Shown here: in pieces, positions 33,065-41,979 of the stretch
How the letters are laid out: each line of letters begins with the position of its first letter
How positions within the stretch are numbered: position 1 is the first letter of the stretch
Source: Noviherbaspirillum sp. L7-7A
Lineage (GTDB): Bacteria > Pseudomonadota > Gammaproteobacteria > Burkholderiales > Burkholderiaceae_D
Direction: 5' to 3'
Assembly: GCF_019052805.1 (NCBI RefSeq)
Contig: NZ_JAHQRJ010000003.1
Coordinates: 434,001-498,000, forward strand
Length of the DNA stretch: 64,000 bases
The notes under the pieces: model-generated
Seen by the model: only the letters and a program-made list of their open reading frames with translations
Told to the model about the DNA's origin: nothing
The model's database searches: none
Position numbers and translations under genes: made by a program

Positions 33065-36000
33065 TCAGAGGCGTGGTGCGTTCAGGGCCGAGGCCAGCAC
33101 CCGTGCCACGTGGATCGCCTGCCTGTCGGTGCCGTCTTCGATCTGGTGCCGGCAGCTGGTGCCATCGGCCACCAGCAGCGTATTGGCACCGGCCTTGCGC
33201 ACCGCCGGGAACAGCGACAGCTCACCCATGGCCTGTGAGGCGTCGTAGTGTTCGGCCTCGTAGCCGAAGCTGCCGGCCATGCCGCAGCAGGAGGACTCGA
33301 TCATGGACACCTGCAGTTGCGGTATCCAGCCCAGCACGGTCTGCACCGGCCGCACTGCGTCGAATGCTTTCTGGTGGCAATGGCCATGCACCAGCGCGCT
33401 GGCGGTGGCCAGGGGCTTCAGGTCCAGCGCAAGCCGGCCCGCCGCTTTCTCGCGCACCAGGAATTCCTCGAACAGGAAGGATGAGGCCGCCAGCCTTTCC
33501 GCTTCCTCGCCATAGCCATAACTCAAGAACTCATCGCGCAGCGAGAGCAGGCAGGATGGTTCCAGCCCTACCACGGCAACACCACGCTCGACGTAAGGCA
33601 GCAGCGCATCGAGGCTGCGGCGCGCTTCGGCCTTAGCCTCGTCGACCATGCCGGCCGCCAGGTAGGTGCGGCCGCAGCACAGCGGCCGTTCGCCGGCGTG
33701 GCTGTTGAAGTGGACCGTGTAGCCGGCCGCTTCCAGCACGTCGCGCGCGGCGGCGGCGTTTTCCGGCTCCATGTAGTTGTTGAAGGTGTCAACGAACAGC
33801 AGCACTTCCCTGCCGCCGGCTTGTGCCGGGTGCGGGGCCGCGCCAGACAGGAATGACTTTTTAAAGCGCGGGAAGGCCCGCTGCGGGGCTAGGCCCAGCC
33901 TGCCCTTAACCCAGCCCGACAGCACCGGAACGCCATCGGCGGCGGCGAGCAGGCGGCCGAAGCGACTGGCCAGCGGCGCATAGCGCGGCATGGTTGCCAC
34001 CAGCCTGTCGCGCAGCGACGTGCCGTGCTTTGCCGTCCAGGCGGCGCGTGCCTCGATCTTGACCTTGGCCATGTCGACCCCGGTCGGGCAGTCGCGCTTG
34101 CAGCCCTTGCAGGAGACGCATAGGTCCAGCACTTCCTTGACTTCCGGACTGGCCAGGCCTTCAGTGCCCAGCTGGCCGGAGATGGCCAGCCGCAGGGTGT
34201 TAGCGCGGCCGCGGGTGACGTGCTTTTCATCCCGCGTCACGCGATAGCTCGGGCACATGGTGCCGGCGTCGAACTTGCGGCAATGGCCGTTGTTGTTGCA
34301 CATCTCCACCAGCTTGGCCAGGCCACCGGTGCGGTCGCCCCCGGTGCCGGGCGCGCTTTCCTCGCCGGTCAGCGGGTCGCGCCTGACATTCCATGCCGAC
34401 CAGTCTAGCCGGGTTTCCAGCGCCTGTTCCTGGTAACCCGGCGTGAAGCGGAAGTTGGCGGCATCGTCCATCTTCGGCGGACGCACGATCTTGTCCGGAT
34501 TAAAGCGGTTGTCAGGGTCGAACAGGTCCTTGATCTCGGAAAAGGCCTGGTTGATGCGCGGACCGTACTGCCATGCCACCCATTCGCCACGGCACAGGCC
34601 GTCGCCATGCTCGCCGGAATAGGCGCCCTTGTACCTGCGTACCAGTTCGGAGGCCTTTTCGGCGATCTCGCGCATGTCCTTGGCGCCATGGCGCCTCATG
34701 TCCAGGATGGGCCGCACATGTAGGGTGCCGACGCTGGCGTGGGCATACCAGGTGCCCTCGGTGCCATAGCTGTGGAACACCTCAGTGAGCTGGCTGGTGT
34801 ATTCAGCCAAGTGCTCCAGCGGCACCGCGCAGTCCTCGATGAAGGACACCGGCTTGCCGTCGCCTTTCATGCTCATCATGATGTTCAGGCCGGCCTTGCG
34901 CACTTCCCACAGCGCCTTCTGCTGATTCGCGTCTGGCATCTGCACCACCGAGCCCGGCAATGCCAGGTCGCCCATCAGCTCGTCGAGCTGCGCTAGCTTG
35001 ATGCCCAGCGCGGCCAGATCGTCGCCAGCGAACTCCACCAGCAAGATGGCTTGCGGCTGGCCCACCAGCGCGCGCCTTATTACCGGCTCGAAGGCGGGAT
35101 TGGTCAGCGACAGGTCGATCATGGTGCGGTCCACCAGTTCGACCGCGGTCGGGCCCAGCTTGACGATGTGCTGGGTCATGTCCATGGCCTGGTAGAAGGT
35201 CGGGAAGTTGACCACGCCCAGCACCTTGTGGGTGGGCAGTGGCGCTAGCTTCAGCGTGATCTGCCGGCTGTAGGCCAGCGTGCCTTCCGAGCCCACCAGG
35301 ATATGGGCCAGGTTGGCGCTGCCGTCGTCGGTGTAGGCGCGCGGATTCTGGCAGTCGAACAGGTCGATGTTGTAGCCGGCCACGCGGCGCAGCACCTTGG
35401 GCACGCGCTCGATGATTTCATTGCGCTCGCGCACGGCAATCTGCTCGATGCCGGCCATGATGCCGCCGATGCGGCCATCGCGTGCCATGCCCTCCTGCGG
35501 ACCGAACCAGCCCTGAGTGCCATCGGCCAGCACGGCATCCACCGCCAGCACGTTGTGCACCATGTTGCCGTATTCGATCGAACGCGAGCCGCAGGAATTA
35601 TTGCCGGTCATGCCGCCGATGGTGCATTGCGCGGCGGTCGACACGTCGACCGGGAACCACAGGCCATGCGGCTTGAGCCATGCATTCAGATGGTCCAGCA
35701 CCATGCCCGGCTCTACCGTCACGGTGCGCGCCGCGCGATCGAACGCCACTACTTGGTTGAGCCATTTGCTGTTGTCAATCACCAGCGCCTCGCCCACGGT
35801 CTGGCCGCACTGGCTGGTGCCGGCGCCGCGTGCTAGCACCGCCGCCCCGTGGTGACGCGCCACATCTAGGCAGCGCAGCAGGTCCTGCTGGTCGCGCGGC
35901 ACCGCCACGCCCAGCGGCATGATCTGGTAGATCGAGGCATCGGTGGCATAGCGGCCGCGGTCGGCGCGGCCGAACAGCACGTCGCCGCGCAGTTCCTGGC

Positions 36001-36073
36001 GCAGCTGCCGTTCCAGCGGGCTGGCCGCTGCGCCGGCGCCGGGCGGCATGAAGTGGAGTGGCTTGGTATGCAT
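33065..36073 (-). CDS. YdiJ-like FAD/Fe-S D-2-hydroxyacid dehydrogenase
   Basis: Large flavoprotein of 1002 residues. The FAD-binding PCMH domain (about 40-270; RGAGTSQCGQTVGEALVID, GGMTGNNSCGSRSIEYGN) and FAD-linked oxidase C-terminal domain (about 290-545; ends GEHGDGLCRGEW) are fused to a ferredoxin-like module with CVSCKGCKRDCPTG (about 657-670) and paired CCG domains (RPLCCGRTYLAAG; SSCCGMAGSFGY). This is the architecture of E. coli YdiJ (D-2-hydroxyglutarate dehydrogenase, 1018 residues). It should pass electrons from a D-2-hydroxyacid to the quinone pool. It lies 58 bases downstream of a glyoxylate-type aminotransferase, which suggests shared 2-oxoacid metabolism. The exact substrate is not decided. 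Confidence 0.9.
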   Translation of the reverse strand: MHTKPLHFMPPGAGAAASPLERQLRQELRGDVLFGRADRGRYATDASIYQIMPLGVAVPRDQQDLLRCLDVARHHGAAVLARGAGTSQCGQTVGEALVIDNSKWLNQVVAFDRAARTVTVEPGMVLDHLNAWLKPHGLWFPVDVSTAAQCTIGGMTGNNSCGSRSIEYGNMVHNVLAVDAVLADGTQGWFGPQEGMARDGRIGGIMAGIEQIAVRERNEIIERVPKVLRRVAGYNIDLFDCQNPRAYTDDGSANLAHILVGSEGTLAYSRQITLKLAPLPTHKVLGVVNFPTFYQAMDMTQHIVKLGPTAVELVDRTMIDLSLTNPAFEPVIRRALVGQPQAILLVEFAGDDLAALGIKLAQLDELMGDLALPGSVVQMPDANQQKALWEVRKAGLNIMMSMKGDGKPVSFIEDCAVPLEHLAEYTSQLTEVFHSYGTEGTWYAHASVGTLHVRPILDMRRHGAKDMREIAEKASELVRRYKGAYSGEHGDGLCRGEWVAWQYGPRINQAFSEIKDLFDPDNRFNPDKIVRPPKMDDAANFRFTPGYQEQALETRLDWSAWNVRRDPLTGEESAPGTGGDRTGGLAKLVEMCNNNGHCRKFDAGTMCPSYRVTRDEKHVTRGRANTLRLAISGQLGTEGLASPEVKEVLDLCVSCKGCKRDCPTGVDMAKVKIEARAAWTAKHGTSLRDRLVATMPRYAPLASRFGRLLAAADGVPVLSGWVKGRLGLAPQRAFPRFKKSFLSGAAPHPAQAGGREVLLFVDTFNNYMEPENAAAARDVLEAAGYTVHFNSHAGERPLCCGRTYLAAGMVDEAKAEARRSLDALLPYVERGVAVVGLEPSCLLSLRDEFLSYGYGEEAERLAASSFLFEEFLVREKAAGRLALDLKPLATASALVHGHCHQKAFDAVRPVQTVLGWIPQLQVSMIESSCCGMAGSFGYEAEHYDASQAMGELSLFPAVRKAGANTLLVADGTSCRHQIEDGTDRQAIHVARVLASALNAPRL

Positions 36074-36131
36074 GTCTGCGTGTCCTGGTGTGTGCGTCGG
36101 GCCGTATGCCAGCCCTGTTTCAGGCTGTGGG

Positions 36132-37349
36132 TCAGGCCGCCTGTTTGCGTGCCTGCGCCTTGCCGGCCATCAGCTGCTCCATTGCGGCATTCACACCGCT
36201 GCCGGCCAGCGGCACGCCGGCGAGCTTGAGGCCCATCTCGCAGCCGGACAGCGTTGCCATCAGCGACAGGTCATTGGCTTCGCCCAGATGGCCGATGCGA
36301 AACATGCGGCCCTTTAGCTTGCCCAGGCCGGTGCCCAGCGACATGTCGAAGTTGTCGTAGATGATGCGGCGCACCTGGTCGGCATCGACGCCTTCCGGCA
36401 TCACCACGCCGGTCAGGATGGGCGAATAGACATTTGGGTCGGCGCACTGGACTTCCAGGCCCCATGCGTGCACTGCGGCCCGGGCGGCGGCGGCCAGGCG
36501 CTGGTGGCGGGCAAACACATTGTCCAGGCCTTCGCCGAGGATCATCTCCAGCGCTTCATGCAGGCCGTACAGCAGGTTGGTGTTCGGGGTATAGGGCCAG
36601 TAGCCGGTCTTATTCATCTCGATGATGTCGGTCCAGTCCCAGAAGGCCCGCGGCAGTTTCGCGTTCCTGCTGGCGGCGATCGCTTTCTTCGACACCGCAT
36701 TGAAGCTGATGCCGGGCGGCAGCATCAGGCCCTTCTGCGAGCCTGACACCGTGACGTCCACGCCCCATTCATCGTGACGGTAATCCGCCGCGGCCAGGCC
36801 GGAAATTGTATCGACCAGCAGCAGCGCCGGATGGCCGGCCGCATCGATGGCGCGGCGCACCGCGGCGATGTCGGAAGTGACGCCGGTCGAGGTTTCATTG
36901 TGCACGACGCACACCGCCTTGATCTGATACCCCGGGTCGGCCTTCAGGCGCGCCTCGATCTGATCGGCCTGCACGCCGCGACGCCAGCCCTCGATGCCCG
37001 GCAAGCCGAGAAACTCGGGCTTCAGGCCCAGCGCCTCCGCCATCTTCTTCCACAGCGTGGCGAAGTGGCCGGTCTCGTACATCAGCACATGGTCGCCAGG
37101 GCTTAGCACATTCGTCAGCGCGGCCTCCCATGCGCCAGTGCCGGAAGCCGGATAAATGATGACCGGCTGCTCTGTCTTGAAGATCTTCTTGATGCCTTCC
37201 AGCACCTTCAGACCCAGCGCGCCAAACTCTGGACCGCGATGGTCGATGGTGGGATAGCTCATCGCACGCAAGATGCGGTCGGGAACCGGACTCGGACCGG
37301 GAATCTGCAGGAAATGGCGGCCGGCGGGATGAAAGTCGAGGGTTAGCAT
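36132..37349 (-). CDS. Serine/alanine-glyoxylate aminotransferase family protein (SgaA-like)
   Basis: PLP enzyme of 405 residues. The PLP Lys is Lys206 in VSGSQKGLMLPPG, with LLVDTISGLAA upstream (Asp180) and IYPASGTGAWEAAL in the phosphate-binding region (about 65-78). The sequence fits bacterial serine-glyoxylate transaminases, which make glycine and hydroxypyruvate in the serine cycle or glyoxylate assimilation. It is divergent from a GntR regulator and followed by the YdiJ-like gene. The operator-like palindrome 37375-37390 lies 26 bases upstream of its start. Alternative amino donors (alanine, other L-amino acids) are possible. Confidence 0.9.
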   Translation of the reverse strand: MLTLDFHPAGRHFLQIPGPSPVPDRILRAMSYPTIDHRGPEFGALGLKVLEGIKKIFKTEQPVIIYPASGTGAWEAALTNVLSPGDHVLMYETGHFATLWKKMAEALGLKPEFLGLPGIEGWRRGVQADQIEARLKADPGYQIKAVCVVHNETSTGVTSDIAAVRRAIDAAGHPALLLVDTISGLAAADYRHDEWGVDVTVSGSQKGLMLPPGISFNAVSKKAIAASRNAKLPRAFWDWTDIIEMNKTGYWPYTPNTNLLYGLHEALEMILGEGLDNVFARHQRLAAAARAAVHAWGLEVQCADPNVYSPILTGVVMPEGVDADQVRRIIYDNFDMSLGTGLGKLKGRMFRIGHLGEANDLSLMATLSGCEMGLKLAGVPLAGSGVNAAMEQLMAGKAQARKQAA

Positions 37350-37374
37350 GGGAGTCCTTTGTCTCTTCTTTTGA

Positions 37375-37390
37375 ATTTTGAATACAAAAT
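37375..37390. promoter_or_regulatory. Putative GntR/FCD operator, copy 1
   Basis: ATTTTG-AATA-CAAAAT is a perfect inverted repeat with a 4-base centre located 26-41 bases upstream of the aminotransferase start. The same 16-mer with one change recurs at 62781-62796 upstream of the second tctC gene. AT-rich palindromes with TTGTAT/CAAA cores are typical of FadR/FCD-type GntR operators. Confidence 0.65.
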
Positions 37391-37570
37391 ACTTTAACAG
37401 CGAGATGACCTGACGTAAACTGGTTTCTGCGATACGGCCTAACTACAAACATGATGAAGTGCACCGATTACCGCTGATTCATTAGTTTCCAATAAGCAGG
37501 CCAAGTCCGCCGGGATCCGCAGTTGACTTGCGGGTACTTCGGTTAAAATACCGCCACTCGGAGGTTTAGT

Positions 37571-38317
37571 ATGCAAAATACAGATAACAATGCACTGGAA
37601 ACGGGACGCGTGCTGGTCACCAAGGTGGAGCGTCAGCGGCTGCATGACACGGTGGTCAGCCACCTGCGCAACCTGATTATCGAGGGCGCGCTGGCCCCCG
37701 GCATGAAGCTCAACGAACGCGAACTTTGCGAAACCCTGGGCATCTCCCGCACGCCGCTGCGCGAAGCGATGAAGGTGCTGGCGGCCGAAGGGCTGATCGA
37801 CACCTTTCCGAACCGCGGCGCCTTCGTTTCCCGCATGTCGCAGAACGAGATATGGGAAACCTTCGAGGTCATGAGCGGCCTGGAAGCGATGTCCGGCGAA
37901 CTGGCCGCCGCGCGCATCACGCCGGTCGAGATTGCCGAGATCAAGGCGCTGCACTATGCAATGCTGGCCTGCCGCGCACAGAACGACCTGCCCGGCTATT
38001 ACAGCCGCAACCAGACCATCCATAACAAGATTAATGAAGCCGCGCGCAATTCGGTGCTGCGCCAGATGTATCTGACGATGAACCGTCGGCTGCTGGCCTT
38101 GCGCTTCAAGTCTAACTTCCAGCCGGGCAAATGGGACAATGCGATCCAGGAACATGAGGAGATGATCAAGGCGCTGGAAGCGCGCGACGGCGCCAGGCTA
38201 GGCCATCTGCTGCGTCAGCATCTGATGGAGAAGCGGGATGCGGTGATCAAGGGCCTGGCCATGCCGGAAGCAGCGCTCGTCGAGCGGGAAGCAAGGGCAT
38301 CGCCCGAGGCGGCTTGA
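37571..38317 (+). CDS. GntR-family transcriptional regulator, FadR/FCD subgroup
   Basis: Regulator of 248 residues: winged HTH (about 18-85; LAPGMKLNERELCETLGISR then TPLREAMKVL) and the FCD effector domain (about 95-225) with metal-binding residues in NQTIHNKINEAARNSVL and QEHEEMIKAL. It starts at 37571 with GGAGG upstream. It is divergent from the aminotransferase/YdiJ-like genes. Two near-identical palindromes (37375 and 62781) suggest a regulon that includes the second tctCBA transporter. Confidence 0.9.
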   Translation: MQNTDNNALETGRVLVTKVERQRLHDTVVSHLRNLIIEGALAPGMKLNERELCETLGISRTPLREAMKVLAAEGLIDTFPNRGAFVSRMSQNEIWETFEVMSGLEAMSGELAAARITPVEIAEIKALHYAMLACRAQNDLPGYYSRNQTIHNKINEAARNSVLRQMYLTMNRRLLALRFKSNFQPGKWDNAIQEHEEMIKALEARDGARLGHLLRQHLMEKRDAVIKGLAMPEAALVEREARASPEAA

Positions 38318-38924
38318 CACCGGACCTTTGAACAGAATTCGGAAAGGCTGACGGCTTCGGGGCAATGGTTTTCCGGGGGTAGCTTTCCGATAGGTTAGAT
38401 AAGGATGGCCGGCAAGGTATTACGCTTTCCGGATAGTGGGTGTAGGGCGGGACGTGAAAGGTTCACCTTTCTTGCGTTGCGAGATGGTGGAGTGCGTCTT
38501 CGGGGATTCCATGTTACCAAAGCACCGGTGGCAGTTTCCATTGGATTACGCAAAGAGACGTTGCGGTTGCCATTGCATTACACGTAGCGACCGTTGTCGT
38601 TGCCGTTGTTTTTGAAGTGGCCGTTGCCGTCAGTTGCCGGTGAGCGCGCCCCGCTGCGCGGGGTACCGCTGACACGGGAACCCCACGCAGCGGGACGCCA
38701 TCACCGGGTCCTTTTTTTTGATGACTTTTTTGGCGAAGGAAAGAAAGTAACCCGGCCGCCGGGGCGGACTCCCGGCTTGTCTCCACAGCAGTGCAACCGC
38801 ATTGCATCACCCGGCAGCGCAGCACCGTCTAACCCGAGACCCAAACCGCCAGCACGATGAACAACAAACAAGAATGCCCGACCGAATCGCTTCAGCCGGG
38901 CATCCTATCCAACCAGCTACCTCC
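38318..38924. other. Gene-free spacer with a hairpin-rich dispersed-type element
   Basis: No plausible gene. About 38540-38640 is a low-complexity run of GTTGCC-type repeats. 38649-38663 is the hairpin CCCCGC-TGC-GCGGGG, followed by CGGGAACCCCACGCAGCGGG and poly-T/poly-A-rich arms to about 38790. The layout resembles intergenic elements repeated in genomes of this group. That resemblance is recalled, not measured here. Confidence 0.5.
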
Positions 38925-39758
38925 CTAATACTTCGCCGAAGTAAACCGCCGGGAAGTCGACATCACCCGCAACTGGTTATCCACCCCAGTTACCCCCTGC
39001 ACCGCCGCCACGACCCGCTCTGCCTCGCTGCGCTCGGCATCGCTGATCACGATGCCATGCAGGCTGACCAACCCGCCGCGCGACTCGATCGTCACCTTGG
39101 TGTCGCGGGTGGCCTCGTTGTCCTTGAAGGCGGCGCGGATGCGCGCCGTCAGGGTCATGTCGGCCAACATCGCGCGCGATGCCTCGGTTTCCTGGAATTC
39201 CGGGCGCCGCGTCAGCTGCGTGATCAGTTCCACGCAGCTGGCCACTGACACCCGGTCGGTGTTAAGCACGAGATCGTACAGCAGCGGATCGCCCCAGGTA
39301 ACGCCAAATTGCTGGTGCATGCGCGCGGCATGAGCCTCGTCGCTGCGGCGGATCTCATCCTCGGCAAAGCCGCGGTCGTCGGTGCCAAGGTTTTCCATCA
39401 GCCAGTCCACGCGATTCCCGAACGAGCGCGTGATGCGCACGCCCACCACATGCGGCACCGGCCGCAGCATGCAGGTGGCGCCCCAACCGCGCAGCACGAT
39501 ATTGCCCCTGTTGGCCAGCTCGAACACCTCCTCGGCCGAATACACGGCGATCTTCTGCCGATCGGTGGTGAGGCGTTCGACAATGCCGGCCTTGCCTTCG
39601 CGAAGGCGGCGGATCACGCTCTTGGGCATGTTCATCTTTTCCGAAAGGCGCTCCACCACTTCATGCCGCATGGTATCGAGCTTCAGGGAGTCGGCCAGCT
39701 GCATGCCGACATCCTTGGCAAGCGATCCCATTTCCTGCGTGATTGCGATGACAGGCAT
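38925..39758 (-). CDS. Cytidylate-kinase-like domain fused to a BON domain
   Basis: Protein of 277 residues. The N-terminal 185 residues follow the cytidylate kinase 2 family (IAITQEMGSLAKDVGMQLADSL at the nucleotide-loop position, LRGWGATCMLRPVPHVVGVRI, then WGDPLLYDLVLNTDRVSV), although the P-loop glycines are partly replaced. The C-terminal BON domain spans about 195-268 (ARIRAAFKDNEATRDTKVTI, GVTGVDNQLRVM). It begins 13 bases after the tctA stop in the same direction, so it is the last gene of the tctCBA operon. The function is unknown; it may sense nucleotides or bind membrane. No signal peptide is seen, so the BON part is cytoplasmic. Confidence 0.82.
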   Translation of the reverse strand: MPVIAITQEMGSLAKDVGMQLADSLKLDTMRHEVVERLSEKMNMPKSVIRRLREGKAGIVERLTTDRQKIAVYSAEEVFELANRGNIVLRGWGATCMLRPVPHVVGVRITRSFGNRVDWLMENLGTDDRGFAEDEIRRSDEAHAARMHQQFGVTWGDPLLYDLVLNTDRVSVASCVELITQLTRRPEFQETEASRAMLADMTLTARIRAAFKDNEATRDTKVTIESRGGLVSLHGIVISDAERSEAERVVAAVQGVTGVDNQLRVMSTSRRFTSAKY

Positions 39759-39771
39759 GACATCCTCCTGA

Positions 39772-41301
39772 TCAGTCGACCGGCTGCTGCGCAGCCAGCG
39801 TGTTGACGGGCACTGGACGAATCTTCCTGATGACCAGGGAGATCAGCGGCCAGAACAGCAGGATCATCGCCAGCAGCGTGATGCCGCCCACCAGGAAGTT
39901 GGACCACATGATGGACAGCTCGCCCTGCGACACCAGCATCGCCTGCCTGAACGCATCCTCGGCCTTGTCGCCCAGCACCAGCGCAAGCACCAGCGGCGCC
40001 AGCGGATAGTCGAGCTTCTTGAACACATAGCCAATGATCCCGAACAGCAGCATGAACCAGATGTCGAGCATGGCGTTATGCACCGTGTAGGCGCCGATGG
40101 CGCAGATCACGATGATCACGGGTGCAATGATCGAGAACGGGATGCGCAGGATGGACGCAAACAGCGGCACGGTAGTCAGCACCACGATCAGGCCAACCAG
40201 GTTACCAAGGTACATGCTGGCGATCAGGCCCCAGACGAAGTCCTTCTGCTCGACGAACAGCAGCGGACCAGGCTGCAGGCCCCAGATCAGCAGGCCGCCC
40301 AGCAGCACGGCAGCGGTAGGCGAGCCGGGGATGCCCAGCGCCAGCATCGGCAGCAGCGCGCTGGTGCCGGCTGCATGCGCCGCGGTTTCCGGTGCCACCA
40401 CGCCTTCGAGCTCGCCGGTGCCGAACTTGGCGCCGTTCTTGGATGTCTTCTTGGCAATGCCGTAGCTCATGAACGATGCCGGCGTGGCACCGCCCGGGGT
40501 GATGCCCATCCAGATGCCGATCAGCGAGCTGCGGATGTAGGTCATGAAGAACTTGGGCAGCTGCTTCCAGGTTTCAAGCACCACCTTGGGGCTGATCTTG
40601 GCCGACTTGCCGGAAAAGGCCAAGCCTTCTTCCATCGACAGCAGGATCTCACCGATGCCAAACAGGCCGATCACGGCGATCAGGAAGTCGAAGCCGCGCA
40701 TCAGTTCGGACCAGCCAAAGGTCAGGCGCAACTGCCCGGTCACGGTATCCATGCCAACCGACGCCAGCGCAAAGCCAAGCGCCATCGATGCGAGGATCTT
40801 GAACGGCGACCCCTTGCCCATGCCAACGAAGCTGCAGAAGGTCAGCAGGTAGACAGCGAAGAATTCCGGCGGGCCGAATTTCAACGCGAACTTGGCCACC
40901 AGTGGCGCCATGAACGTGATCATCACCACGGCCACGAAGGCGCCCACGAAGGATGAGGTGAAGGCGGCCGCCAGTGCTTCGCCGGCCCGCCCCTTCTGCG
41001 CCATCGGGTAGCCGTCGAAGGTGGTTGCCACCGACCAGGGCTCGCCCGGAATATTGAACAGCACCGAGGTGATTGCCCCGCCGAACAGTGCGCCCCAATA
41101 GATACAGGACAGCATGATAATGGCAGAGGTAGGGGACATGCTGAAGGTCAAGGGCAGCAGGATCGCCACGCCATTGGCGCCTCCCAGCCCGGGCAACACG
41201 CCGATCAGCACACCCAGAATGATCCCGACAAACATCAGGACCGTATTCATCGGTGTCAGAACGACTGCGAAGCCATGGAACAGCGCGCTGATTTCTTCCA
41301 T
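39772..41301 (-). CDS. tctA: Tripartite tricarboxylate transporter large membrane subunit TctA
   Basis: Protein of 509 residues with about 11-12 hydrophobic segments. Highly conserved TctA motifs are present: GVLPGLGGANGVAILLPLTF (about 39-58), FNIPGEPWSVATTFDGYPMA and GAGTSALLPMLALGIPGSPTAA-type segments, and the C-terminal GDKAEDAFRQAM. ATG 41301 has GGAG upstream. It is third in tctC-tctB-tctA and followed 13 bases later by the kinase/BON gene. TctA forms the sodium-coupled transport channel. Its paralogue at 59559 is similar over most of its length. Confidence 0.95.
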   Translation of the reverse strand: MEEISALFHGFAVVLTPMNTVLMFVGIILGVLIGVLPGLGGANGVAILLPLTFSMSPTSAIIMLSCIYWGALFGGAITSVLFNIPGEPWSVATTFDGYPMAQKGRAGEALAAAFTSSFVGAFVAVVMITFMAPLVAKFALKFGPPEFFAVYLLTFCSFVGMGKGSPFKILASMALGFALASVGMDTVTGQLRLTFGWSELMRGFDFLIAVIGLFGIGEILLSMEEGLAFSGKSAKISPKVVLETWKQLPKFFMTYIRSSLIGIWMGITPGGATPASFMSYGIAKKTSKNGAKFGTGELEGVVAPETAAHAAGTSALLPMLALGIPGSPTAAVLLGGLLIWGLQPGPLLFVEQKDFVWGLIASMYLGNLVGLIVVLTTVPLFASILRIPFSIIAPVIIVICAIGAYTVHNAMLDIWFMLLFGIIGYVFKKLDYPLAPLVLALVLGDKAEDAFRQAMLVSQGELSIMWSNFLVGGITLLAMILLFWPLISLVIRKIRPVPVNTLAAQQPVD

Positions 41302-41366
41302 AACAAAACTCCTTTAATTCCGTTTTCACAGGCGCGCCCAGCAGGCCGCGCCGTGCCTGTTGGGGA

Positions 41367-41888
41367 TCAGTAGCCGAGGAAACTCAGCGGATCGTACATC
41401 CCCTTGAACAGGGGTACCTTGAACCACACCTCGAACAGGCAGAAGAACAGGATCGCCACGGCCAGCGCCACGATCACGCTGCGCACCCAGGAGTACTTGC
41501 CCAGGATGACCATGAACAGCGCGATATAGATGGCGGACGCGACATAGATGCCGATCACCTGGATTGCCAGCACATAGACCGCAGCCGGTACCAGTACCGA
41601 CATCACGCGCTTGAACTGCTCGCCATCGACGAAGATCTCGGTATTGCGGTTCTTGCCCAGCAGGGCCTGGTACAGCACGCCCAGGCCGGAGATGGCGGTG
41701 ATCAGCCCGATATAGAAAGGGAAATAGCCAGCGCCTGGACCATCCGAAGTCCAGCCCGAGCCCAGCTTGCGGCTGCCGAAAATAACGACCAGGCCGGCGA
41801 TCAGCACCAGCCCGGCGACGACTGCTTCAACGACATAAGTGGGAACGCCAGTGCGAGCGCCCTCGTCGGCTTCCTTGATTTGCTCCAT
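41367..41888 (-). CDS. tctB: Tripartite tricarboxylate transporter small membrane subunit TctB
   Basis: Protein of 173 residues with four hydrophobic segments (about 19-38, 47-66, 96-118 and 128-155). The SDGPGAGYFPFYIGLI segment is the TctB signature. It lies between tctC and tctA in the usual C-B-A order. It is needed for transporter assembly and function; its exact role in the complex is poorly defined. Confidence 0.92.
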   Translation of the reverse strand: MEQIKEADEGARTGVPTYVVEAVVAGLVLIAGLVVIFGSRKLGSGWTSDGPGAGYFPFYIGLITAISGLGVLYQALLGKNRNTEIFVDGEQFKRVMSVLVPAAVYVLAIQVIGIYVASAIYIALFMVILGKYSWVRSVIVALAVAILFFCLFEVWFKVPLFKGMYDPLSFLGY

Positions 41889-41979
41889 TTGTATGCCCCG
41901 ATAGAGTGATTGGACGGCGAAACCGGATGGGACCGGATGCGGGAAGGCGTTACCGCCATTGCCGCATCCCCAAGTCCCG

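Noticed and set aside
38540-38640. GTTGCC-type tandem units as a CRISPR-like or minisatellite array
   Set aside because: Units are short, irregular and without spacers; only low-complexity sequence.
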